A DNA stretch of 64,000 bases, taken from contig NZ_MEDO01000014.1 of NCBI RefSeq assembly GCF_001724815.1, positions 434,001 through 498,000 on the forward strand, in the 5' to 3' direction. The DNA comes from Arenimonas sp. SCN 70-307. Lineage in GTDB: Bacteria; Pseudomonadota; Gammaproteobacteria; Xanthomonadales; Xanthomonadaceae. A program made the position numbers and the translations under genes. Positions 37,550-45,660 of the stretch are shown here, in pieces (the first letter of the stretch is position 1; each line of letters starts with the position of its first letter). The notes under the pieces were generated by a model that saw only the letters and a program-made list of their open reading frames with translations, was not told the origin of the DNA and ran no database searches.

Positions 37550-38860
37550 TCAGCGGGTGGCGAGGACCGCTTCGATGGCGTCGGTGTCGCGGGGGACGGC
37601 GCCGGTCAGCACTTCGTGGCCGTCCTTGGTGATGGCGACGTCGTCTTCGATGCGGATGCCGATGCCCTGCCACCTGGCGGGCACGCCCTTGCTGCCCGGG
37701 GCGATGTAGAGACCGGGTTCGATGGTGAAGACCATGCCCGGCTCGAGCTCGCGGTAGTCGCCGGCGACCTTGTATTCGCCGACGTCGTGCACGTCCAGGC
37801 CCAGCCAGTGGCCGGTCTTGTGCATGTAGAACTTCTTGTAGGCGCCCGACGACAGCGCCGACTTGAGCGAGCCCTTGAGCAGGCCCAGCGACAGCAGGCC
37901 CTCGGTGAGCACCTCCACCGCCGCCTCGTGGCCCAGGATCCAGGGCCGGCCCGGCCGCGCCTGTTCCATCGCCGCCGCCTGCGCCGCCAGCACCACCTCG
38001 TGCAGCGCGCGCTGCTCCTTCGAATAGCGCCCGTTCACCGGCCAGGTGCGGGTGATGTCGGAGGCGTAGCCCGCGTACTCGGCGCCGGCGTCGCAAAGCA
38101 GCAGCTCGCCGTCGTTGAGCGGCGCATTGTTGGCGCGGTAGTGCAGCACGCAGCCATTGGCGCCGGCACCGACGATGGGCTCATAGGCCGCCACCGCGTT
38201 GTGGCGGCGGTAGGTGTACTGCAGCGCCGCCTCGACCTCGTACTCGCGGCCGCCGACGCGGGTGGCGCGCATGGCCGCCAGCTGGGCCTCGGCGGCGATG
38301 TTGGCCGAATGCCGCATGAGCTTGAGCTCGGCCGGGCTCTTGAACAGGCGCAGCTCGTGCAGCAGGTGGCCCAGCTCCAGGAATTCGTGCGGCGGCTGCG
38401 CGCCATGGCGCACCTGCGAACGCACCCGGTTCACCCAGCCGATGAGCTTGAGGTCGAATTCGGTGTCGCGGCCGAAGTGGTAGTACACCCGCGAACGGCC
38501 CTCGAGCAGGCCGGGCAGGATCTCGTCGAGGTCGGTGATCGGGTAGGCGTCGTCGACGCCATGGGCCTCCACCGCGCCCTCGGGCCCGGCGCGCGGGCCG
38601 TCCCAGGCCTCGCGCTCGGGGTCCCGGTCGCGACAGAACAGCAGCACTTCGCCGTGCTTGCGGCCGGGCACCAGCACCAGCACCGCCTCGGGCTCGGGAA
38701 AGCCGCTGAGGTACCAGAAATCGCTGTCCTGGCGGTACGGGTAGTGGGTGTCGTGGCTGCGCACGCGCTCGGGCGCGCTGGGCAGGATGAGGATGGCGTC
38801 CTCGTCGGCCATGCGCATCAGCTGCTTGCGGCGGCGGGCGAACTCGGCCGGCTTGATCAT
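37550..38860 (-). CDS. pepP: Xaa-Pro aminopeptidase PepP
   Basis: A 436-residue M24B metallopeptidase that removes an N-terminal residue next to proline. The creatinase-like N-terminal domain (about 1-170) starts with F-A-R-R-R-K-Q-L-M. The pita-bread domain has the metal ligands D-A-G-A-E and D-I-T-R-T-W, the H-K-T-G-H-W-L-G-L-D-V-H-D motif, and F-T-I-E-P-G-L-Y-I plus R-I-E-D-D. Length matches E. coli PepP (441). It follows the UPF0149 gene by seven bases; ygfB-pepP is a conserved pair (in E. coli ygfB-pepP-ubiH). No ubiH follows here. Confidence 0.95.
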   Translation of the reverse strand: MIKPAEFARRRKQLMRMADEDAILILPSAPERVRSHDTHYPYRQDSDFWYLSGFPEPEAVLVLVPGRKHGEVLLFCRDRDPEREAWDGPRAGPEGAVEAHGVDDAYPITDLDEILPGLLEGRSRVYYHFGRDTEFDLKLIGWVNRVRSQVRHGAQPPHEFLELGHLLHELRLFKSPAELKLMRHSANIAAEAQLAAMRATRVGGREYEVEAALQYTYRRHNAVAAYEPIVGAGANGCVLHYRANNAPLNDGELLLCDAGAEYAGYASDITRTWPVNGRYSKEQRALHEVVLAAQAAAMEQARPGRPWILGHEAAVEVLTEGLLSLGLLKGSLKSALSSGAYKKFYMHKTGHWLGLDVHDVGEYKVAGDYRELEPGMVFTIEPGLYIAPGSKGVPARWQGIGIRIEDDVAITKDGHEVLTGAVPRDTDAIEAVLATR

Positions 38861-38867
38861 GCGTGCC

Positions 38868-39419
38868 TCAGTTGAGCTTGCGGCGGTGCCGGGGCCCGAG
38901 CACGCAGTCGCTGTGCAGCAGCATCACCGCCACGCGCACGAACTCGGACACTTCCTCCAGGGCTTCGGCGTCGGCCTCGGGCTCGTCGTAGCTCAGGTCG
39001 CTGCCGGCGATGCGGGCCATGTCGGCCAGGGCCTCGCTCGAGTCCTCCGACAGCGGCGGGCTGGCGCCGGCGGCCAGGCCGAAGCCGCCGAGGAAGCCGC
39101 GGCACCAGGCCAGCAGGGCGTCGCCGCGCTCGGCCACCGGGGCCTCTTCGGACGGCAGCAGCAGCTCGAAGCCGAAATCGGGGCTCTCGAGCTGGGCGGT
39201 GCTGGCCTGGTAGAGCTGGTCCAGGGCGCCCTCGGCGGCCGGCGGGGCCAGCAGGGGGTCGGACATGACCGCGGCGAACCAGCCCACCCGGTCGTGCTTG
39301 CCGCCGCCGGAAACGTAGCCGCACAGGGAGCCATGCAGCTCCGAGGGCTCGAGCGAGGCCTCGAGGGCCTGGAGTTCGGCGGCCACCTGGGCGTGCTCGG
39401 GCAGCGGGACTGGGGTCAT
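38868..39419 (-). CDS. UPF0149 (YgfB-like) protein
   Basis: A 183-residue helical protein of the UPF0149/YecA-YgfB family. Features: the conserved P-S-E-L-H-G-S-L-C-G-Y-V-S-G near residues 25-38, W-C-R-G-F-L-G-G-F-G-L and the acidic S-Y-D-E-P-E-A-D-A-E-A-L-E-E region. In Pseudomonas the homologue YgfB tunes AmpDh3 expression and beta-lactam tolerance; no such role can be read here. It is immediately upstream of pepP and probably shares its transcript. Start ATG 39419 is the first clear one. Confidence 0.9.
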   Translation of the reverse strand: MTPVPLPEHAQVAAELQALEASLEPSELHGSLCGYVSGGGKHDRVGWFAAVMSDPLLAPPAAEGALDQLYQASTAQLESPDFGFELLLPSEEAPVAERGDALLAWCRGFLGGFGLAAGASPPLSEDSSEALADMARIAGSDLSYDEPEADAEALEEVSEFVRVAVMLLHSDCVLGPRHRRKLN

Positions 39420-39471
39420 CGGAAAGGCCGGGCTGGGGGTCCGGATAGTCTAGCAAGCGCAAGCACAGCGC

Positions 39472-39500
39472 TTGTGGCGATGTTAGCGCCACCCTACACT
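39472..39500 (+). promoter_or_regulatory. Predicted sigma-70 promoter for the GGDEF-EAL gene
   Basis: A -35-like TTGTGG (39472-39477) and a -10-like TACACT (39495-39500) are separated by 17 bases and lie about 40 bases before the ATG at 39540. Just upstream is a short palindrome, CAAGCGC with GCGCTTG, at about 39454-39474, overlapping the -35 element and possibly an operator. Confidence 0.45.
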
Positions 39501-39539
39501 CGTGGTGTTCAGGGGAATCAAAGGGAACCACCGGGGCCA

Positions 39540-41846
39540 ATGACGCTGTCGGCACATCGCGCTGGCCTCCCCGGCCCCGGCTGGATCCTCCCCGTCCTCG
39601 GGGCCCCGGGCCTTTGCGCGGCGCAGTCCCCCGGCGGCATGGGCATCGGCAGCAGCGGCATCGTGCAGCTGGTGCTGCTGGCCATCGCGCTGTTCCTGTG
39701 CTGGCTTCTGTGGCGGGTCTGGACCCACCGGCGGCAGCAGGAAACCTCCCTGCTGGCCGAGATCCACGAGCGCGAGGAGCGCCTGAACCTGGCGCTCTGG
39801 GGCTCGGGCGACGAGTTCTGGGACTGGAACATCCCCGCCAACAGCCTCTACCGCCTGGGCGCCAACCAGCTGCTGGGCCAGGGCAGCCGCGAGCAGCTCA
39901 GCACCGACGACTGGCGCACCCAGTCCATCCACCCCGAAGACCTGCCGCGGGTGCAGAAGCTCCTGCAGGAGCACATCGTCGGCCACACCGACACCTTCGA
40001 GTCCGAACACCGCATCCGCAACGCCCGCGGCGAGTGGGTGTGGGTGCGATCGCGCGGCAAGGTGGTCGAGCGCGACGAAACCGGCAACCCGCTGCGCATG
40101 GCCGGCACCGCCCGCGACATCACCGCCATCCGCCGTGCCGAGCGCGAGCGCCGCGTCGCGCTCGAGGTGCTGCGCTCGATGAGCGAAGCGGTGGCGGTGA
40201 TCGACCTCGACTTCCGCTTCATCTCGGTCAACCCGGCCTTCTCGCGCATCACCGGCTACAGCGAGGAAGAGGTGATCGGCCAGAACAGCCGCCTGCTCGA
40301 TTCGAGCCAGCACAGCGCCGAGTTCTACCGGCGCGTGCGCGACGTGCTCGAGCGCACCGGCCACTGGGCCGGCGAGATGTGGCAAAAGCGCAAGGACGGC
40401 GAGGAGTTCCTCGGCTGGATCGAGATGAGCGAAGTGCGCGACGCCCTGGGCCTGCGCAGCCACTTCGTGGCGGTGGTCAACGACATCACCGACAAGAAGC
40501 GCGCCGAGCAGGAACTGCGCTACCTGGCCAACTACGACACGCTCACCGGCCTGCCCAACCGCGCCTTGCTGTCTGAGCGCCTGGGCCGCGCCATCGTGCG
40601 CGCGCGCCGGCAGGACACCCGCGTGGCGGTGCTGTTCCTCGACCTCGACCGCTTCAAGGACATCAACGACTCGCTCGGCCACGCCGCCGGCGACCGCCTG
40701 CTCAAGGCCGCGGCCACGCGCCTGCAGGCCACGGTGGGCGCGTCCGACACGGTCGCGCGCCTGGGCGGCGACGAGTTCACGGTGGTGCTCGAGGACGTCG
40801 AGTCGCTGCCGGCGGTCGAGCGCATGGCGCGCGAGATCCTCACCGCCTTCACCATGCCGCTGGAGGTGGACGAGCGGCACGACGTGTCGATCACGCCCTC
40901 GCTGGGCATCAGCCTCTACCCCGACCACGCGCTGGTGCCGACCGACCTGCTCAAGTTCGCCGACACGGCCATGTACCAGGCCAAGGCCGAGGGCCGGAAC
41001 ACCTACCAGATCTACAACGAGACCATGGACGCCGAGTCGCGCCGGCGCGCGACGGTGCTGGCCTCGCTGCGCAAGGCGCTCGACCGCGGCGAATTCCGCC
41101 TGGTCTACCAGCCGCGCATGGCCCTGGCCGACGGCCGCATCACCGGCGTCGAGTCGCTGCTGCGCTGGAACAGCGCCGAGCTGGGCGAAATCCCGCCGCA
41201 GGTGTTCGTGCCGCTGGCCGAGGAGTCGGGCCTGATCCTGCAGATCGGCGACTGGGTGCTGTCGGAGGCGCTGCAGACCCTCAAGCGCTGGCGCGCCCAC
41301 GGCCTGAACGACATCTCGATCGGCATCAACGTCTCGGTGCTGCAGCTGCTGCGCGGCAACGTGCCCGAGCAGCTGCGCCGGCTGATCGCCGAGCTGGGCG
41401 TGCCGGCCAATCGCATCGACCTGGAGGTGACCGAGTCGATGGTGATGCAGAACGCCGAGCAGACCACGCACGTGCTCAACGAGCTGCGCAAGATCGGCGT
41501 CACCCTGGCCATCGACGACTTCGGCACCGGTTATTCCTCGCTGGTCTACCTCAAGCGGCTGCCGATCGACACGCTAAAGATCGACAAGGAATTCATCGGC
41601 GACCTGACCAAGGACCCGGACGACGAGGCGATCACCGCCACGGTCATCACCATGGGCCACTCGCTGGGCCTGAACGTGATCGCCGAGGGCGTGGAGAGCG
41701 AGCAGCAGCTGAGCTACCTGCGCGAGCAGGGCTGCGACGAGATCCAGGGCTTCTGGCTGTCGCCGCCGCTGGACGCGCACCGCTGCCTGGCCTTCATCCG
41801 CAGCTGGCAGCCCGGCACGGTGGCGGCCATCCCGGCGCCGTATTGA
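39540..41846 (+). CDS. PAS-GGDEF-EAL cyclic-di-GMP signalling protein
   Basis: A 768-residue signalling protein. A transmembrane helix (about 40-58, G-I-V-Q-L-V-L-L-A-I-A-L-F-L-C-W) is followed by two PAS domains (about 78-200 and 205-325), a GGDEF domain (about 330-500) with R-L-G-G-D-E-F, and an EAL domain (about 510-765). The EAL signature reads E-S-L-L-R, a functional variant; the other catalytic positions I can see (N in I-N-V-S-V, E in V-T-E-S-M, D-D-F-G-T-G-Y-S-S, K in L-K-I-D-K, E in A-E-G-V-E-S) are kept. The product-inhibition I-site is G-A-S-D instead of R-x-x-D, so that control is probably lost. Either cyclase or phosphodiesterase could dominate. The chosen ATG 39540 gives a signal-like N-terminus; the frame is open far upstream. 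Confidence 0.92.
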   Translation: MTLSAHRAGLPGPGWILPVLGAPGLCAAQSPGGMGIGSSGIVQLVLLAIALFLCWLLWRVWTHRRQQETSLLAEIHEREERLNLALWGSGDEFWDWNIPANSLYRLGANQLLGQGSREQLSTDDWRTQSIHPEDLPRVQKLLQEHIVGHTDTFESEHRIRNARGEWVWVRSRGKVVERDETGNPLRMAGTARDITAIRRAERERRVALEVLRSMSEAVAVIDLDFRFISVNPAFSRITGYSEEEVIGQNSRLLDSSQHSAEFYRRVRDVLERTGHWAGEMWQKRKDGEEFLGWIEMSEVRDALGLRSHFVAVVNDITDKKRAEQELRYLANYDTLTGLPNRALLSERLGRAIVRARRQDTRVAVLFLDLDRFKDINDSLGHAAGDRLLKAAATRLQATVGASDTVARLGGDEFTVVLEDVESLPAVERMAREILTAFTMPLEVDERHDVSITPSLGISLYPDHALVPTDLLKFADTAMYQAKAEGRNTYQIYNETMDAESRRRATVLASLRKALDRGEFRLVYQPRMALADGRITGVESLLRWNSAELGEIPPQVFVPLAEESGLILQIGDWVLSEALQTLKRWRAHGLNDISIGINVSVLQLLRGNVPEQLRRLIAELGVPANRIDLEVTESMVMQNAEQTTHVLNELRKIGVTLAIDDFGTGYSSLVYLKRLPIDTLKIDKEFIGDLTKDPDDEAITATVITMGHSLGLNVIAEGVESEQQLSYLREQGCDEIQGFWLSPPLDAHRCLAFIRSWQPGTVAAIPAPY

Positions 41847-41878
41847 CCCCCCGACCCGCCCCGCCTAAGGTGGCCGCG

Positions 41879-42100
41879 ATGAGCCCGAACGACCCCATTG
41901 CCCAGCTCCAGGCCCTGGCCGAGCGCTTCGAGCGCCTGGCCGACCAGCACCGCCGCCTGCTGGAGGAAAACCGCAGCCTGCGCCAGGGCCAGGAGCAGCT
42001 GGTGGCCGAGCGTGCGCAATTGCTGAACAAGAACGAGCAGGCCCGCTCGCGCGTCGAGGCGATGATCGCCCGCCTCAAGTCCCTGGAGCACAACGCGTGA
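41879..42100 (+). CDS. Small coiled-coil protein upstream of zapA (TIGR02449 type)
   Basis: A 73-residue protein, nearly all one coiled coil: L-Q-A-L-A-E-R-F-E-R-L-A-D-Q-H-R-R-L-L-E-E-N-R through N-K-N-E-Q-A-R-S-R-V-E-A-M-I-A-R-L-K-S-L. The family (TIGR02449, ZapB-like) almost always precedes zapA in gammaproteobacteria and is presumed to act in Z-ring assembly, but its role is not established. AAGG lies eight bases before ATG 41879. The stop overlaps the zapA GTG by four bases. The chosen start excludes a proline-rich upstream extension. Confidence 0.88.
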   Translation: MSPNDPIAQLQALAERFERLADQHRRLLEENRSLRQGQEQLVAERAQLLNKNEQARSRVEAMIARLKSLEHNA

Positions 42101-42390
42101 GCGAGCCGGTCAACGTCAAGATCCTCGACCGCGAATACACCGTCGGCGTCGGGCCGGGCGAACGCGAGGGCCTCACCGCCGCCGCGCACCTCGTGGACGC
42201 GCGCATGCGCGAAATCCGCGGCGGCAACCGCATGGCCGCCATCGACCGCGTGGCCGTGCTGGCCGCGCTCAACCTCGCGCACGAGCTGCTGCAGCTCAAG
42301 GCGCAGGCCGACCAGCGCGACCAGGCACTGGGCCAGGTGCTGGGCGAACTCAACCGCAAGCTCGACGGGCTGTTCGACGCGCCGCGCTGA
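42097..42390 (+). CDS. zapA: Cell division protein ZapA
   Basis: A 97-residue FtsZ-binding protein that bundles protofilaments at mid-cell. It begins with GTG overlapping the previous stop (GTGA). Family features: V-N-V-K-I-L-D-R-E-Y-T-V-G-V near the N-terminus, A-A-H-L-V-D-A-R-M-R-E-I-R, and the C-terminal coiled coil with A-V-L-A-A-L-N-L-A-H-E-L-L-Q. The gene is followed by 6S RNA and fau, exactly the zapA-ssrS-fau order of E. coli, which supports both neighbours. Confidence 0.93.
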   Translation: MSEPVNVKILDREYTVGVGPGEREGLTAAAHLVDARMREIRGGNRMAAIDRVAVLAALNLAHELLQLKAQADQRDQALGQVLGELNRKLDGLFDAPR

Positions 42391-42418
42391 GGTTCACGTT
42401 TTCCTACGCGGCCGGGCC

Positions 42419-42424
42419 TATAAT
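42419..42424 (+). promoter_or_regulatory. -10 element of the 6S RNA promoter
   Basis: A perfect TATAAT at 42419-42424 lies seven bases before the predicted 6S RNA start, in a gap of 40 bases after zapA. The -35 region is not convincing: TTCACG at 42393-42398 is 20 bases upstream. Confidence 0.6.
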
Positions 42425-42430
42425 CCGCAG

Positions 42431-42620
42431 CAGTCCTCTGCCGTGTCCGACAGCGTGCCTAACATTCGCCTTGTCCCATAAACACGACACGGGAATCCGC
42501 TGCCAAAGTGGTGTGCATGTCCGCCCTGTCGCGGAAAGCCTGAAGCGATGGCACGGGTACCCACTTGATCCCAGGGATCAAGGTCGTTTCGCACGCATCG
42601 GCATGGTGGAGGCTCTTCCT
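42431..42620 (+). ncRNA. ssrS: 6S RNA
   Basis: A non-coding stretch of about 190 bases between zapA and fau, the conserved locus of 6S RNA, which mimics an open promoter and sequesters sigma-70 RNA polymerase. The 5' strand CCTCTGCCGTGTC (from about 42435) pairs with the 3' strand GGCATGGTGGAGG (to about 42612), making the closing stem. An internal hairpin near the 3' side, ACTTGATCCCAGGGATCAAG (about 42562-42583), corresponds to the E. coli 6S hairpin just before its terminal stem. The promoter has a perfect -10 box. Ends are approximate. The 3' stem includes the ribosome binding site of fau. Confidence 0.85.
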
Positions 42621-43201
42621 TGAACGCGACGCGCCCCGAACTGCGCAGCCAGCTGCGGGCACGCCGCGCCGCGCTCGCCCCCGGCGAACGCCTGGCCGCC
42701 GCCGACGCGGTGGCCCGTCGCCTGGCCGACCGCCCGGAACTTCGCCAACCCGGCTACGTCGGCGGCTATTGGGCCGTCGGCGGCGAGTTGCCCCTGCATT
42801 CGGTGCAGCTGCGGCTGGCGCCCGGCCAGGTCTGGTGCCTGCCGGTGCTGCAGCCGGGCAAACAGCTGCGCTTCGCGCCCTGGCGGCCCGGCGATCCGCT
42901 GGTGAACAACCGCTACGGCATCCCCGAGCCCGAGGTGGCGCCGTCCTCGACCCTCGATCCGTCGCAGCTGGTGCTCGCGCTGGTGCCGCTGCTCGGCTTC
43001 GATCGCGCCGGCAACCGCCTCGGCATGGGCGGCGGCTATTACGACCGCAGTTTCGCCTTCCGCCGCGAACGGCCCGGCCCGCCCTGGCTGGTTGGCGTGG
43101 CCTACGGCTGCCAGGAAGTGCCGGCGCTGGCCGCCGAAGCCTGGGACGTGGGCCTGGACGCGCTGGCCACCGAGCGCGAGTGGCTGTCGTTCGGGCGATA
43201 A
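42620..43201 (+). CDS. fau: 5-formyltetrahydrofolate cyclo-ligase
   Basis: A 193-residue enzyme (YgfA family) that recycles 5-formyltetrahydrofolate to methenyl-THF with ATP. Motifs: [11 protein letters not shown] near the N-terminus, Y-G-I-P-E-P at the substrate site, and the ATP-binding [23 protein letters not shown]. The start is TTG at 42620, with GGAGG seven bases upstream. That GGAGG is in the 3' arm of 6S RNA, so translation needs unfolded or processed RNA. In E. coli the same gene is co-transcribed with ssrS. Stop overlaps an ATG of the next gene at 43201. Confidence 0.92.
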   Translation: MNATRPELRSQLRARRAALAPGERLAAADAVARRLADRPELRQPGYVGGYWAVGGELPLHSVQLRLAPGQVWCLPVLQPGKQLRFAPWRPGDPLVNNRYGIPEPEVAPSSTLDPSQLVLALVPLLGFDRAGNRLGMGGGYYDRSFAFRRERPGPPWLVGVAYGCQEVPALAAEAWDVGLDALATEREWLSFGR

Positions 43202-43209
43202 TGCCGGCC

Positions 43210-43665
43210 ATGAAACACTGGCTGATGAAATCCGAACCCGACGAGTTCTCGATCGACGCGCTCGAGCGCGTGGTCACCGAGCCCTGGACCGGCGTGCGCA
43301 ACTACCAGGCACGCAATTACATGCTCAAGGACATGAAGGTCGGCGACCCGATCCTGTTCTACCACTCCAATTGCGCCGTGCCCGGCGTGGTCGGCCTGGC
43401 CGAAGTGGCCTCGGCGCCCTACCCGGACCCGACCCAGTTCGACCGCAAGTCCGACTACCACGACCCCAAGAGTTCGCGCGAAGAACCGCGCTGGTGGCTG
43501 GTGGACGTGCGCTTCGTGCGCAAGTTCAGGCGCACCGTGTCGCTGGAGGACCTGAAGGCGCGCGCCGACGAGTTCGGCGACTTCGCCCTGCTCCGCCGCG
43601 GCAACCGCCTCTCGGTGCTGCCGGTGGGCGCCAGCCAGTTCAAACGCATCCTTTCGATGGAGTAA
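43210..43665 (+). CDS. EVE domain protein (UPF0310)
   Basis: A 151-residue protein made of a single EVE domain, a PUA-like fold that binds modified bases in RNA or DNA. It begins [15 protein letters not shown], the family N-terminus, and continues with W[12 protein letters not shown], the conserved aromatic-pocket strand, F-Y-H-S-N-C and P-R-W-W-L-V-D-V. Its place after fau and before rpiA is conserved in many gammaproteobacteria. Another ATG at 43201 overlaps the fau stop; I prefer 43210 because of the family start. Substrate unknown. Confidence 0.88.
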   Translation: MKHWLMKSEPDEFSIDALERVVTEPWTGVRNYQARNYMLKDMKVGDPILFYHSNCAVPGVVGLAEVASAPYPDPTQFDRKSDYHDPKSSREEPRWWLVDVRFVRKFRRTVSLEDLKARADEFGDFALLRRGNRLSVLPVGASQFKRILSME

Positions 43666-43670
43666 GCGCC

Positions 43671-44336
43671 GTGTCCCGCGACGAACAGAAGAAACTGGCC
43701 GCCGAGAAGGCCCTGGAATACGTCGAGGACGGCACCGTCGTCGGCGTCGGCACCGGCTCCACCGTGGCTTTCTTCATCGATGGCCTGGCCCGCATGAAGG
43801 GCCGCATCGAGGGTGCGGTGTCGAGCTCGGAGCAGAGCACGCGCCAGCTGCAGTCGCACGGCATCGCGGTGCTCGACCTCAACGCGGTCGGGCCGCTGAA
43901 GCTCTACGTGGACGGCGCCGACGAGTGCGACCCGCACAACCGCCTGATCAAGGGCGGCGGCGCGGCGCTCACGCGCGAGAAGATCATCGCCCAGGCCTCC
44001 GAGCGCTTCGTCTGCATCATCGACGAAGCCAAGCAGGTCGAGCTGCTGGGCGCCTTCCCGGTGCCGGTGGAAGTGATCCCGATGGCGCGCAGCCTGGTCG
44101 GCCGGGCGCTGGTGGCCCTGGGCGGGCAGCCGGTGTGGCGCGAGGGCGTGGTCACCGACAACGGCAACTGGATCCTGGACGTGCACCACTGGCGCATCGC
44201 CGACCCGGTGGCGCTGGAAGCGAAGATCAACCAGATCCCGGGCGTGGTCACCTGCGGCCTGTTCGCGGCGCGCCCGGCGGACGAGGTCATCATCGGCGGC
44301 AAGGTCAGGAACCGGGTTGGTTTTACGCCCGACTGA
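43671..44336 (+). CDS. rpiA: Ribose-5-phosphate isomerase A
   Basis: A 221-residue RpiA that interconverts ribose 5-phosphate and ribulose 5-phosphate in the pentose phosphate pathway. Seen are [11 protein letters not shown] near residue 25 (phosphate loop), D-G-A-D-E near residue 84 with catalytic aspartates, [11 protein letters not shown], and the D-N-G-N-x-I-L-D segment. The start is GTG 43671, five bases after the previous stop. The last codons, [11 protein letters not shown], lie inside the left arm of the family B hairpin at 44307-44328, so repeat and coding sequence are superimposed. Confidence 0.95.
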   Translation: MSRDEQKKLAAEKALEYVEDGTVVGVGTGSTVAFFIDGLARMKGRIEGAVSSSEQSTRQLQSHGIAVLDLNAVGPLKLYVDGADECDPHNRLIKGGGAALTREKIIAQASERFVCIIDEAKQVELLGAFPVPVEVIPMARSLVGRALVALGGQPVWREGVVTDNGNWILDVHHWRIADPVALEAKINQIPGVVTCGLFAARPADEVIIGGKVRNRVGFTPD

Positions 44337-44383
44337 CGCTGGATCGGCCCGCCATCTCCACGCGTAAAACCAACCTGGTTCCT
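44307..44383. repeat. Inverted repeat, family B copy 2, overlapping the rpiA 3' end
   Basis: Arms 44307-44328 and 44362-44383 pair over 22 bases with one G-T step; the outer ends read AGGAACC and GGTTCCT. The loop is 33 bases and contains the rpiA stop. The right arm is followed by TTCGATTCAGGC, close to the tail after copy 1 (GTTCGGTTCAGGC). In this copy the tail contains the stop codon of the convergent minus-strand gene at 44389. Confidence 0.8.
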
Positions 44384-44388
44384 TCGAT

Positions 44389-45447
44389 TCAGGCCGGGGC
44401 CTGGGCCGCCAGCAGGCGCAACATCGCGCCCAGGCCACCGTGCAGCGCGCTCACCTCGTAGCCCAGGCGCTTGAGCACGAAGGCCGCGGCGGCCGAACGC
44501 TCGCCGGTGTTGCAGTACACGACCACCCGGCTGCCGGGCTCGAGCACGCTGCCCACGTCCTCGCGCAGCCGGTAGAGCGGCACGTTCACCGAGCCGTCGA
44601 TGGCGCGCTGGGCGTGTTCCTCGGGCATTCGCACGTCGAGCAGGGCCGCGCCCTGCTGCACCAGCCTGGCCGCGTCGGCCGGCAGCACCCACGACAGCAT
44701 GGGCGGCTTGAGCACCGCCTCGAAGGCCTCGCGCGACAGGCGCATCAGCTGGCCGCCCTGCATCATGCGCACGGTGGCGTTGCGCGGCAGGTTCGACAGC
44801 AGCGCGTCCTCGCCGAAGGTGTCGCCCTCGCGCAGGTAGGCCACCACCTGCGGCGCCCCGTCGAGGTACTTCGACACCGAGGCCGTGCCCGAGCGCACCA
44901 CGTAGAAATAGTCGGCCGGGTCGCCCTCGCGCATCACGATCTCGCTGGGCTTTACCGCCACCGGCTCGAAGAGCTGGAACATCTTCTCGATGTTGCCCGT
45001 GGGCAGGCGGGCGAAGGCCGGCGCGCGCAACAGGCGGAACACCCAGTCGTTGCCGCCGGCGGCGCTGCCGAAGTGGCGGTAGTTCTCGTCGCGGCTGAGC
45101 TGGTCCCAGGTGATCAGCTTCTCCAGGTAGCGGCGGTCGATGCGCATCACCTTGGCGCGCGAGGACACCACCTTGGCGGTGAACCGGCGCGGCACGGCAT
45201 CGTTGAGCGAATAGCGGCCATGCGGGGCGGTGGCGATGTGGGCCACGTTGCGGCCGTCGGGATAGGCGCAGCGCAGCTCGCCATCGAGCAGGTAGATCGT
45301 GTCCTCGTCGAGGTCGCCGGCCTCGAACACATTTTCATTACGGCCGTACTCCGCCAGCACGGCCTCGCGGGCCAGCTGCTCGCGGGTCTCCTGGCGCAGC
45401 GACTCGAGCGGGAACAGGCGGGCGAGTTCGGTGACGGGAACGGGCAT
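44389..45447 (-). CDS. Cyclic nucleotide-binding domain protein with C-terminal rhodanese domain
   Basis: A 352-residue fusion. Two cNMP-binding-like modules occupy about 15-130 and 148-255; the second has F-Y-V-V-R-S-G-T-A-S-V and R-E-G-D-T-F-G-E-D-A-L-L-S-N-L-P-R-N-A-T-V, with the phosphate-binding G-E-D-A and Arg of the pocket. The rhodanese domain (about 262-345) carries V-V-Y-C-N-T-G-E-R-S, with the catalytic cysteine in the loop. Such proteins may couple nucleotide sensing to sulfur transfer or thiol stress, but no function is established. ATG 45447 is chosen; an upstream proline-rich extension is not credible. There is no DNA-binding domain. Confidence 0.85.
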   Translation of the reverse strand: MPVPVTELARLFPLESLRQETREQLAREAVLAEYGRNENVFEAGDLDEDTIYLLDGELRCAYPDGRNVAHIATAPHGRYSLNDAVPRRFTAKVVSSRAKVMRIDRRYLEKLITWDQLSRDENYRHFGSAAGGNDWVFRLLRAPAFARLPTGNIEKMFQLFEPVAVKPSEIVMREGDPADYFYVVRSGTASVSKYLDGAPQVVAYLREGDTFGEDALLSNLPRNATVRMMQGGQLMRLSREAFEAVLKPPMLSWVLPADAARLVQQGAALLDVRMPEEHAQRAIDGSVNVPLYRLREDVGSVLEPGSRVVVYCNTGERSAAAAFVLKRLGYEVSALHGGLGAMLRLLAAQAPA

Positions 45448-45523
45448 GGGCGGCTCCGGCGGTGGATGGCCCGAGTCTATCGCCGCCGGCCGGGAAACTG
45501 TAGGAGGGCCCCCGGCCAAAAAC

Positions 45524-45545
45524 AAAAAAGCCCCCTTTCGGGGGC
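45524..45545 (-). terminator. Intrinsic terminator after tRNA-Gln
   Basis: On the minus strand GCCCCC-GAAA-GGGGGC (45545-45530) is followed by TTTTTTG. It starts 12 bases past the tRNA CCA end. Flanking CCAAAAACA and TGTTTTTGG form an outer stem. On the plus strand only three T residues follow, so the main direction is minus. Confidence 0.85.
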
Positions 45546-45556
45546 CTTTCTGTTTT

Positions 45557-45630
45557 TGGCTGGGGGACTAGGATTCGAACCTAGATAGGCAGAGTCAGAG
45601 TCTGCAGTCCTACCATTAGACGATCCCCCA
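45557..45630 (-). tRNA. tRNA-Gln (anticodon CUG)
   Basis: A 74-base cloverleaf on the minus strand with an encoded CCA end. The acceptor stem TGGGGGA pairs with TCCCCCA, starting with U1-A72 as in glutamine tRNAs. The anticodon stem GCAGA/TCTGC encloses the loop CTCTGAC, giving anticodon CTG (codon CAG). The T-loop is TTCGAAT. It lies 30 bases after rpsI, so it may be cut from the rplM-rpsI transcript. Confidence 0.95.
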
Positions 45631-45660
45631 ATTCCGGGACCGCGCCAGTTTACGAAACGA

